Source: DASRHK01 sp035650495 (GTDB lineage Bacteria; Pseudomonadota; Gammaproteobacteria; Nevskiales; Nevskiaceae). Taken from it: DNA of 36,539 bases. How positions within the stretch are numbered: position 1 is the stretch's first letter; every line of letters begins with the position of its first letter. Positions 8,006 to 15,210 of this stretch are shown in pieces. Where the stretch lies: assembly GCA_035650495.1 (NCBI GenBank), contig DASRHK010000062.1, forward strand, positions 1-36,539, given 5' to 3'. The notes below the pieces were generated by a model that saw only the letters and a list, made by a program, of their open reading frames with translations, was not told the DNA's origin and did no database searches. Position numbers and translations under genes: made by a program.

Positions 8006-10194
8006 GGAGTCTTCGGCGGCGCCTGCGGCTGTTGCTGCTGCGGCGCCGGTTGCGGCTTCGGCTGCTCCGGGGGCGGCATGTTCTTGTTGAGCGAGCGCTT
8101 CAGGATGTCGCCGAGCGCGCCGCCGAGCTTGTCGCTGTGCCGGTCGATCTGCTTCTGCAGCTCCTGATTGAGCTTCTGTCCCGCTTTCTGCTTCAGCGCT
8201 TCCTGGATGTCGATCGTGTACTTCGGATCGTTGAAGCTGCCGGTGACGCGGATCGGGATGGTCAGGCCTTTGAGCTGATCGAGACCTTTCGCGCCGCCGG
8301 CGCCTTCGGTCGTTTCGACGATGGTCGGCTTGATCAGGTAATTGATCTGCTCGTTGCCGATGTCGATGGAGCCTTCGCCGCTGAAGCGGAAGCCCGGATT
8401 CGCGGCGGAGAGCGTGTCGGTGGTCAGCACGCCGTTGACGATCCTGCCGTGGCCTTTCAATTCGGCGAAGTCGGTCGACTCGCCCTGATCCGCGGCGGCA
8501 TTCAGCACCTGCCCTTGCATCAGCGACTGCGCCTGCCGCAGGAGCTTGCCGACGTTGATGCCGCGCACCTGGCCGTGCGCGAGATTGAAGCCGATCTCGC
8601 CGTCGAGCGCCTTGCGCACGTCGCCGACGGTGCGGCCCGCGCTGCTGATGTCGAAGTTGAGATCGCCGGTGCCGGTCAGATACTCCTTGCCGAGCATGTC
8701 CTTCAGCAGCGGCCCCATGTTGATGTTGGCGATCGACGCTTTCGACGCGATGCGCGGCGGATCGGAGGGCGTGAGCTCGGAGTGGCTCTCCAGCGTGCCG
8801 CCGTAGAGCTTCGCGGTGATCGCGTCGGTCTTCGGCTTGCCCTTCGCGAGCGCGATCTTCATCGCGGCGTCGGTGAGCCTCAAGCCGTCGAGCTTGAGCG
8901 AGCCGATGTCGAGAGAGCCGGCTGCGTTGATGCCGTCGAGCGATTTCGCCGGGATCTCGGTCTGGTTGAAGCTCGCCTTCGCCTCGGGCGATTCCGCTTC
9001 CTTGCTGCCCTTCTCGGGTTTCTTCGCGAGATAGCGATCGGCGTCGATGCCGTCGAGCTTGAGCGCGAACTCGAGTGCCGAGGTCTCGAAGTCGCGCACG
9101 TCGATGCGACCCGTGAGGTTGCTTTGATCGAGCTTGATGCGCACGTCGGAGAGCGACGCGCTCTTGCTCGTCGCGTTGAGATTGGCATCGAAGCTCGCCG
9201 ACTTGAGCGCGCTGCCATCGGCCGGATCGGGAATCTTGATCTTCATCGCGTCGAGCACGCTGCGCGGATTGAACTCGGCGACGTGCAGCGTGCCGGTGTA
9301 TGTCGCGTTGTCGCCGTTCATGTTCTTGCCGTCGATCGACGTGGTGAGCGTCAAGCCCGCGATCTGCAGCTTCACGTCGCCGAACTTCATCGTGCCCTTG
9401 GCCTGATCGAGATCGAGGTCGCCGGTGAGCGCGATGTTCTGCTTGCCGGCGGGCACGGCCTGCCCGGACGCGTCGACGTCGAGCTTCAGGTTCTTCATCT
9501 GGTAGTGCTTGGCGTCGGTATCCGCGTCGAGCGTCGCGCCGAGCTTCAGATCCGCGGTCATCGCGGGATCGGTCGAGGTGAGCAGGAGCTTGCCGTTGAC
9601 GTCGACCGCCTTGCCCGGCGTGAGGCTGCCGGTCTTGAAGTTGAGCTGATCGATCTTGTAGCTCTTCTTCGCCTGCGCGTCGGTGTACGACAGCGACGCG
9701 TCCTTGATCTGCAGCCCGGCGATCTCGAGCTTGCCCGTCGGCGAGCTCGACTCGGTCACCGGATGCTCGGGCGCCGGCGTCTCCTTGCTCTTGCCGAGGT
9801 CCTCCCAGTTGCTGTGACCTTTCGCGTCCTTCGCGAGATTGAGCTTGAGACCCTCGAGCGTGATCGTGCTCGCCTTGATCTCGCGATGCAGGAGCAGCGG
9901 CAACAGCTGCACGCTGACCTGCGCCTGGCCGATCTCGGCGAACGGCTCGGGCCCGAATCCGGGCGCGTTGCCGAGCTTCACCTGGCTCACGTTCACGCCG
10001 AGCCACGGGAAGAAGCGCAGCTTGATGTCGCCGCTGATGGTGAGCTCGCGGCCGGTCTCGCTCTTGGCTTCCGCGGAGATCTTGCCGCGGAAGGCGTTGG
10101 GGTCGAAGAACATCGCGAGCGCGATCGACGCGACGATCACGAGCGCGAGGAACGCGCCGATCACGATGAGAAGGATCTTGAGAGGCTTCGCCAT
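8002..10194 (-). CDS. asmA: AsmA family envelope protein
   Basis: 730 residues. One N-terminal membrane anchor (about 5-28) is followed by a large periplasmic region. The AsmA N-terminal signature is clear: FFDPNAFRGKISAEAKSETG, GDIKLRFFPWLGVNVSQVKL and ALGNAPGF-type repeats. The AsmA C-terminal module (about 520-680) contains GQVRGINVGKLLRQAQ, GHGRIVNGVLTTDTL and IDIGNEQINYLIKPTI. The tail is rich in Pro and Gln. Members of this family belong to the bridge-like lipid-transfer type of proteins and affect outer-membrane lipid composition. The order asmA-mutY-yggX is also found in Pseudomonas. The coding regions overlap (GTGA with mutY), so the three are probably one operon starting at the promoter just upstream. 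Confidence 0.93.
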   Translation of the reverse strand: MAKPLKILLIVIGAFLALVIVASIALAMFFDPNAFRGKISAEAKSETGRELTISGDIKLRFFPWLGVNVSQVKLGNAPGFGPEPFAEIGQAQVSVQLLPLLLHREIKASTITLEGLKLNLAKDAKGHSNWEDLGKSKETPAPEHPVTESSSPTGKLEIAGLQIKDASLSYTDAQAKKSYKIDQLNFKTGSLTPGKAVDVNGKLLLTSTDPAMTADLKLGATLDADTDAKHYQMKNLKLDVDASGQAVPAGKQNIALTGDLDLDQAKGTMKFGDVKLQIAGLTLTTSIDGKNMNGDNATYTGTLHVAEFNPRSVLDAMKIKIPDPADGSALKSASFDANLNATSKSASLSDVRIKLDQSNLTGRIDVRDFETSALEFALKLDGIDADRYLAKKPEKGSKEAESPEAKASFNQTEIPAKSLDGINAAGSLDIGSLKLDGLRLTDAAMKIALAKGKPKTDAITAKLYGGTLESHSELTPSDPPRIASKASIANINMGPLLKDMLGKEYLTGTGDLNFDISSAGRTVGDVRKALDGEIGFNLAHGQVRGINVGKLLRQAQSLMQGQVLNAAADQGESTDFAELKGHGRIVNGVLTTDTLSAANPGFRFSGEGSIDIGNEQINYLIKPTIVETTEGAGGAKGLDQLKGLTIPIRVTGSFNDPKYTIDIQEALKQKAGQKLNQELQKQIDRHSDKLGGALGDILKRSLNKNMPPPEQPKPQPAPQQQQPQAPPKTP

Positions 10195-10233
10195 GGCTTT
10201 TGTTCGAGGGGTGTCCTGCGCGAATGCGCGGGT

Positions 10234-10239
10234 AGTATA
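10234..10239 (-). promoter_or_regulatory. -10 element for the asmA-mutY-yggX operon
   Basis: TATACT on the minus strand, 5 of 6 to consensus, 39 bases before the asmA start, in the 69-base gap behind the metallopeptidase gene. A -35 is not obvious. The separate promoter suggests that the housekeeping operon is not simply read through from the exoprotein genes. Confidence 0.45.
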
Positions 10240-10263
10240 CGGACCCCTCGGCCCCTCAAAGAT

Positions 10264-12063
10264 TCAGTGCCGGCGACGCACCGCCAGCCCGAGCAGCGGC
10301 AGCAGGAGCCACAAGCCCAGCGCGCCACCGCCGCCGCCCTCTCCCGAGTCCGAAGGCTTGCCTTCGAACACCGTCTGATGCGGAACTTCGTTCGGCGAGT
10401 TGACGACCGGCAGCGGGAACAACGCCGAGCTCATGATGTAGCCGCAGCTCGCGAAGGTGTCGTGGATCATCTGCTGCTCGGATGCGCTGTATTGCAGATC
10501 CTGCGCCGCCTGGTAGACCGCGTTGGCTGCGTCGACTTGCGTGGCAAGCACGCCGGTCATCGCGAGGCCTTCGAGCGCCGCGGTATCCGTTTTCTCGGGT
10601 CCGATCTGATCGAAGATCTTCATCAGGCACGTCGACCAGATCTGTCCGCTCGTGTGCTGCTCGCCGAGGCCGAGCGGCCAGCCGAGCTTGTAATCGACCG
10701 TGCGTCCCGACCAGCACTCGTTGTGGCCGTCCCAGCTGTAGACCCAGTTGTATTCCGGCTCGCCGGGCTGCCACTGATTGAGGCGCCGGCTGTACGACAC
10801 GGCCCAGTAGTCGCCGAAGCCTTCGGACAACCCGTCGATCTCGTTGGAGAGTCCGCCGTGCGTCACCCAATCGTGCAGGCCGTGGCCGAGCTCGTGGCGG
10901 ATCACGTCGGCGTCTTCGTCGTCGTCGACGCAGCCTTCGCCGTACGCGAGCTGTCCGGTCGAGCTGTCGTAGTGCGAGTTGTCCTCGCCGTCGAGTCCCT
11001 GCGGATCGAATTGCACGCCGCCGTCGTATTGATACGGACGGATCTGCAGCCCGAGCGTCTCGTTCACGTAGCGCATCGAATCCTGGATGTGCCAGAACGT
11101 GTTCGCCGCCTCGAAGCCGTTCGGCTCGCGCGTGAACAGGAAGTCGGGGCTCGGCTGCTGGAACAGCCCATTGCTCGGCGTCTCGTGGTCGCTGATCTCG
11201 GCCCACTGGTTCTTCAGCATGTACATGCCGTCGGCGAAGTCGACGTCGCCCAGCGGCTTGGTCACGATCTGCGCGGTGAGCTCGGGACTGTCGGCGTCGT
11301 CGTTGTCCTGCATCGGCGCGCCGTACTTCGTGTGCGAGGACGAGAGCGGATCCGGATCGAACACGCTGCCGTTCGCGTAAGCGTCGCGATCCCACAGCAC
11401 GAAGATCTCGCCGGTGATCGCATCGACCAGCGCCTCCCATCCGCCGATCGGATGCGCCGCCGTGATCTGCACCTGCCACGCGAGACGCGTGAGTGTGCGA
11501 CCCGCGACCGCGACGAGCTGCGTCGAATCGTGACGCAGCGGCGCTTGCGCGTTGAGGCGCTTCAGCACCGCAGCGCGCGCCTGCTGACCGCTCACGAGCA
11601 ACTGAGCGATCGCGAGCGCCGCGCGCGGACGGTAGCCGCTGCTCACGAAGGTGACGCGATGATCGGGACTGATGTGGACCGTGAGGCGCGAGTCGTAGAC
11701 CGGAACGCCGGCGACGCGCTGCTCGAACTGCACGTTGTGCCCGGTCGCATCGCTGCGCGTCCACACCCACTGCAGATCGGCGAGCGCGAGATCCTTCAGC
11801 TGCAGCAGGCCACCTTGCGTGCGCAGGAACGCACGCGCCATCTGCTCCGGCGTGTCCGGCGCGACCGGAACCGACAAGCCGTACAGCGCGAGCGGCGTCA
11901 GCGTTCCGACCTCGAATCGTCCCGCGCTCGTGTACTGGCTCTGCGGCAGTTCGGGACGCAGCTCGGCGACCGCAGGAACGTGCGGCTGCTTGGCGAGCGC
12001 CGCGAGCGGCGATAGAGCAGCGATGAACAACGTCGCGCGAAGCGCGAAGCGAAAGTGAGTCAC
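10264..12063 (-). CDS. Secreted zinc metallopeptidase (M36 fungalysin / M4-like) with FTP propeptide and Gly-rich C-terminal sorting tail
   Basis: 599 residues, GTG start preceded by GGGGGA; a longer frame upstream lacks a ribosome site and pushes the signal peptide inward. Signal peptide about 1-24 (ending LAALA). An FTP propeptide (about 45-155) and a PepSY-like segment precede the catalytic domain. Zinc ligands are H390 and H394 in HELGHGLHDW, with catalytic E391 and third ligand E414 in SEGFGDYW; the TSGQIWSTCLMKIFD helix is M36-like. The C-terminus is five Gly, ALGLWLLLPLLGLA, then RRRH, matching the tails of genes A-D. It follows gene A after 29 bases, so it is probably the last gene of that transcript. 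Substrate unknown; it could mature or degrade co-secreted proteins. Confidence 0.9.
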   Translation of the reverse strand: MTHFRFALRATLFIAALSPLAALAKQPHVPAVAELRPELPQSQYTSAGRFEVGTLTPLALYGLSVPVAPDTPEQMARAFLRTQGGLLQLKDLALADLQWVWTRSDATGHNVQFEQRVAGVPVYDSRLTVHISPDHRVTFVSSGYRPRAALAIAQLLVSGQQARAAVLKRLNAQAPLRHDSTQLVAVAGRTLTRLAWQVQITAAHPIGGWEALVDAITGEIFVLWDRDAYANGSVFDPDPLSSSHTKYGAPMQDNDDADSPELTAQIVTKPLGDVDFADGMYMLKNQWAEISDHETPSNGLFQQPSPDFLFTREPNGFEAANTFWHIQDSMRYVNETLGLQIRPYQYDGGVQFDPQGLDGEDNSHYDSSTGQLAYGEGCVDDDEDADVIRHELGHGLHDWVTHGGLSNEIDGLSEGFGDYWAVSYSRRLNQWQPGEPEYNWVYSWDGHNECWSGRTVDYKLGWPLGLGEQHTSGQIWSTCLMKIFDQIGPEKTDTAALEGLAMTGVLATQVDAANAVYQAAQDLQYSASEQQMIHDTFASCGYIMSSALFPLPVVNSPNEVPHQTVFEGKPSDSGEGGGGGALGLWLLLPLLGLAVRRRH

Positions 12064-12092
12064 GGCAATCCCCCGGATTCGTTTGCCTTGGT

Positions 12093-15000
12093 TTACCGGC
12101 GCAGACGGTTCCGCCACAGCGCGCCGCCCATCAGGAACGGCAGTAGCAGACCGAGGCCGAGCGCCCCACCGAAGCGGGAATTGCTGACACTACCGGTGTC
12201 ACCACCAGTGCCCGGCGTCGGCGTGGGCGTCGGGACCGAATCCGGCAGCGCGCAGACCGCCGAGCCGCGCAGGCGGTACTCGACCGTGTCGGACGAGTCG
12301 ACGGTCAAACCCGCGCCTTGCGCTGCCGACGTCGTGCGCACGCTGCTCGCCATGTTCTTGAGATCATCGCCGTCCTTCAGCCCGAGCGCGGCCTTGTCGA
12401 GCACGAAGGTGATGGTGCCGTCGGCGTTGAAGCTCGACGTGTCGTCCGGCGCGCCGTCCGGCGAATAGAGACCGACCGTCCCGGTTGGATCACGACCGAA
12501 GCTGCCCACCTCGAATGCGGGCAGGCCGTTGCCGGTGACCATCGCGACGTAGCGCGTGCCCGATCCATCGGGCGCGTCGTAGTAGGTCACCCAGCGCGTC
12601 GACGGCGGCGGCGTGGAGAGATCGTCGACCTTCATGGTGATGACGAACTTGCCCGGCTGATCCGCCGGCTCCGCGAACGCGACCCACTGCAGATCCTGTC
12701 CGGTAGTGCCGCCGGTGTTGTCGGCGGACGCGTCCTTGATCAGCGTCAGGCCCGGCAGCGTGCAGGTGATCTTCATCGGATCCGGCGTGAGCGGCAGCTC
12801 GACGATGTTGCTCGCCACACTCTCGCCTTGCGCATTCACCGCGGTGATCTTGTAGAACAGCGACGCGGCGGTGCCGTCCTGCGAGAGATCGTCGAAGCTC
12901 GACGTCGCGCCGGTGGCTGCGATCGGCGAGCTCGAGAAGCTGTCGGCCGTCGCCGCGCGATAGATCTTGTAGCCGCTGATCTCGGCGCCGCCGTGATCCG
13001 GCGCATGCCACTCGAGGTGCGCGTGGCTCGGCGTGCGGAAGCTCTGATCGGCGATGAGGCACGCCGCTTTCGGCGCCACCGGCTCGGCCTGATCGAATGC
13101 AGCGTAGAGCGACTTGCCGCCGGTCTGGCGCGCGACGCGCATCGCTGCGGCGAACGTGTTGCCGCCGGCCGGATCGGCGATGCAGCCGCCGACGCAGCCG
13201 TCGTCGTAGCCGAACAGCACGCGGCCTTTGTCGTCGACGGTGACTTCGTTGAAGTCGAGCAGGTTGCGGTTCTTGTTGCTGCCGCCTTCCTGCCAGATGC
13301 CGCCCGCGCCTTGCACCGGATCGTTGGGCGTCGCATTGACGGTCGTCCAGGTCTGGCCGCCGTCGTAGGTGTGCGCCATGAACAGGTACCAGAGGCCGTC
13401 GAAGTCGAGCGACTGGTAGTTGCCTTCCTTGTTGGTGCCGAGGAACCCGCATGCGGCGCGGCCTTCGTCGCCGGCGACCGCTTCGGTGAACGACGCGTTC
13501 TTCACGCCGGCCGCGATGCCGATATCGACTGCCGGGCCCCAAGTCAGCGCGCCGTTGTCGAGGCGGCCGACATTGACGTACGCATGACCGTCGCCCGCGA
13601 CGTAGCAGTAGTAAAGGTTGTCGGCCTTGTCGATGCCGATCGACGGATCGCTGCCTTGCAGGCTGTCGGTGCCGCCTTGGCGCGTCGCGCCCGGCACGGT
13701 GAACGTCTGCCAGGTGTCGCCGGCGTCCGTGGTGAACATGCCGCCCTGCTCGTCCTCGAGAGCGTCGTTGAGGCAGCCCTTGCTCGGCAGATAGGCGGTG
13801 CCGTCGTACGCAACCTTCACGTGGCCGTGCGTCTTGCCGCAGCGGCTGCCATCGGAGGCGACCTGGATCGCGCCCCAGGTGAGACCGCCATCGTCGCTGC
13901 GCACGCAGCTGTTCGGCGGCAGGTAGCCGGGCGTGCCGCGCGGCACTGGCGCGCCGGTGACACCGCCGACGATCTCGGTGCCCGCAGTGTCCTGCGAGCA
14001 GTAGTAGACCGCGCGGCCTTTGCCATCCGGACCGACGTATCCGCGCGCCTCGGCGATCGCTTCATACGGCGAGCCGTCAGGGTACGGACCAGTCGCGATG
14101 GTCTCGTGATCGGCGCCGCCGAGCGTGCCGGGATTGACGTTGTTCCAGGTCGCGCCGTCGTCGTCGGAGTACGCGTACGAAAGGTTCGGCCCTTGCACGA
14201 GATTGGTCTCGAACGTGCGGCCGGTGTCCTGATCGGTCCACAGGATCGGATCGCCGACCGCTTGCGGCACCGAGCTCCACAGCGGCGACGCGTCGACCCA
14301 CGCCGCATCGCAGCTCTCCGGTAGCGGATCGGTCGCGAGCTCCGGCGGCGTCACGCGATAGACGTGACCGGGGAACGTGATCGCGAACGCCATGATGTTC
14401 CCGGTCTTCGGATTGAAGCCGATGTTGTATTCGCCGTTCTGCTGGTTCTCCGCGATGACGCCGTCGTCCGGCGCGAACACCTGATAGCGCGGCTGATCGG
14501 GGATCGCCGCGTCCGGCTGGCCGAAGGCGCTTGCTTGCGGGGCAGGCCCGGCCTCGCCGGCGACGAGCTCGATCGTCACGTCGACGATCTCGCCGCTCGG
14601 CGTGAACGGCTTGATCTTCACCGTGTAGGTGCCCGACTTGGCGGAGAGCGTCGTGACTTCGGGGTTGTCGCCGCCTGCGCTTTCGGCATCCGGCTGCTGC
14701 GAGCCGTCGGTGTCGTGGACCTCACCCTTGTAGACGTGCAGGTCGTAGTCCGACACGCCGGCGCCCGTGGTGTCGGTCCATCCGGCGGTGAACTTGATCA
14801 CGTCGGTGGGGTGCGCCTGCTCATAGCCGGCAGGCAGCTCGACGGTGAGCACGAAGTCATCGCACGGCTGCGTCTCGCCGCTGCACTCGGGGCCCGAATC
14901 GAGCTCGGGCACGGGCGTCGGATTCGGCACCGTGAACGGTCCGGCCGTGTAGGTGACGGGGCCGGACGTGTCGGTCAGCGTGCCGGTTGCAGGATCGGCT

Positions 15001-15095
15001 GCGCGTGCCGGATGGCAGAGACTGATCGCCGCTGCAGAAGAAAGAAGCAGGAAAGCGCGGACGCGATCCGCGCGAACGGAGAAAGGATGCCGCAT
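12093..15095 (-). CDS. Exoprotein A: secreted Asp-box (BNR) protein with PPC-like, FnIII and CBM/DOMON-like domains and Gly-rich sorting tail
   Basis: 1000 residues. Signal peptide about 1-32. A PPC-like beta-sandwich (about 33-178) is followed by a beta-propeller region (about 190-680) with Asp boxes SDDDGATW, SDDGGLTW, TTDAGDTW and TYDGGQTW plus a degenerate one. A fibronectin III domain (about 680-772) has the phrase SGYKIYRAATADSF. A CBM9/DOMON-like module (about 776-950) opens CTLPGLTL and includes FVITMKVDDLS. After a Thr/Pro linker the tail reads SNSRFGGALGLGLLLPF and ends in basic residues. Asp-box propellers often bind or cut glycans, but the sialidase FRIP and Arg-triad pattern is not seen, so the enzyme function is open. 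It shares promoter, leader and first residues (MRHP) with gene C. No database name is recognised beyond sialidase-like/FnIII protein. Confidence 0.85.
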   Translation of the reverse strand: MRHPFSVRADRVRAFLLLSSAAAISLCHPARAADPATGTLTDTSGPVTYTAGPFTVPNPTPVPELDSGPECSGETQPCDDFVLTVELPAGYEQAHPTDVIKFTAGWTDTTGAGVSDYDLHVYKGEVHDTDGSQQPDAESAGGDNPEVTTLSAKSGTYTVKIKPFTPSGEIVDVTIELVAGEAGPAPQASAFGQPDAAIPDQPRYQVFAPDDGVIAENQQNGEYNIGFNPKTGNIMAFAITFPGHVYRVTPPELATDPLPESCDAAWVDASPLWSSVPQAVGDPILWTDQDTGRTFETNLVQGPNLSYAYSDDDGATWNNVNPGTLGGADHETIATGPYPDGSPYEAIAEARGYVGPDGKGRAVYYCSQDTAGTEIVGGVTGAPVPRGTPGYLPPNSCVRSDDGGLTWGAIQVASDGSRCGKTHGHVKVAYDGTAYLPSKGCLNDALEDEQGGMFTTDAGDTWQTFTVPGATRQGGTDSLQGSDPSIGIDKADNLYYCYVAGDGHAYVNVGRLDNGALTWGPAVDIGIAAGVKNASFTEAVAGDEGRAACGFLGTNKEGNYQSLDFDGLWYLFMAHTYDGGQTWTTVNATPNDPVQGAGGIWQEGGSNKNRNLLDFNEVTVDDKGRVLFGYDDGCVGGCIADPAGGNTFAAAMRVARQTGGKSLYAAFDQAEPVAPKAACLIADQSFRTPSHAHLEWHAPDHGGAEISGYKIYRAATADSFSSSPIAATGATSSFDDLSQDGTAASLFYKITAVNAQGESVASNIVELPLTPDPMKITCTLPGLTLIKDASADNTGGTTGQDLQWVAFAEPADQPGKFVITMKVDDLSTPPPSTRWVTYYDAPDGSGTRYVAMVTGNGLPAFEVGSFGRDPTGTVGLYSPDGAPDDTSSFNADGTITFVLDKAALGLKDGDDLKNMASSVRTTSAAQGAGLTVDSSDTVEYRLRGSAVCALPDSVPTPTPTPGTGGDTGSVSNSRFGGALGLGLLLPFLMGGALWRNRLRR

Positions 15096-15104
15096 GACTT
15101 CAAG

Positions 15105-15160
15105 ACCCCTGTGGGTCCCCGGGCATCCTTGCCGGGACCGATTGACTTATAGACAGGGGT
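15105..15160 (-). promoter_or_regulatory. Structured 5' leader of gene A: SD-sequestering nested stems with AAGGAU loop (CsrA/RsmA-like site)
   Basis: In the mRNA, ACCCCTGT (15153-15160) is perfectly complementary to ACAGGGGT (15105-15112), which holds the Shine-Dalgarno sequence. Inside this lies GGTCCC/GGGACC (15134-15139 with 15114-15119), and inside that GGC-AAGGAT-GCC (15122-15133). The core CAAGGAUG matches the CsrA SELEX consensus, with the GGA in a hexaloop. The bases AAGGATGCC can alternatively pair with codons 2-5 (GGCATCCTT, 15083-15091). Confidence 0.6.
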
Positions 15161-15162
15161 GC

Positions 15163-15190
15163 ATTCTAACGCGGCCCGCCGGGCGGCCAA
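15163..15190 (-). promoter_or_regulatory. Promoter of gene A
   Basis: On the minus strand, TTGGCC (15185-15190) and TAGAAT (15163-15168) are 16 bases apart. The -10 lies 67 bases before the start codon, close to the spacing at genes C and D. The -35 is inside the hairpin that follows gene B. Confidence 0.5.
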
Positions 15191-15203
15191 GCGTCCGGCG
15201 GGC
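15174..15203 (-). terminator. Hairpin between genes B and A
   Basis: A 9-bp perfect GC-rich stem (GCCCGCCGG, arms 15174-15182 and 15195-15203) with a 12-base loop, 8 bases after the gene B stop. There is no U-tract, so termination may be partial or factor-dependent. It overlaps the gene A promoter, which resembles the arrangement at the S53/tRNA-Phe junction. Confidence 0.45.
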
Positions 15204-15210
15204 GGTAAAA

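Noticed and set aside
7483..12015. A 1510-codon open frame on the plus strand across mutY, asmA and the metallopeptidase
   Set aside because: It is antisense to three genes with clear homology, is extremely rich in Arg and Ala, and has no domain pattern. It is a shadow of high GC at third codon positions. The long plus-strand frames at 12318-24433 and the minus frame at 61-2280 were rejected for the same reason.
15105..15160. A cyclic-di-GMP (GEMM) or other known riboswitch in the gene A leader
   Set aside because: The leader is only about 55 bases long and lacks the conserved GEMM core and the second helix with its receptor; only the short GGAUGCC fragment is similar.
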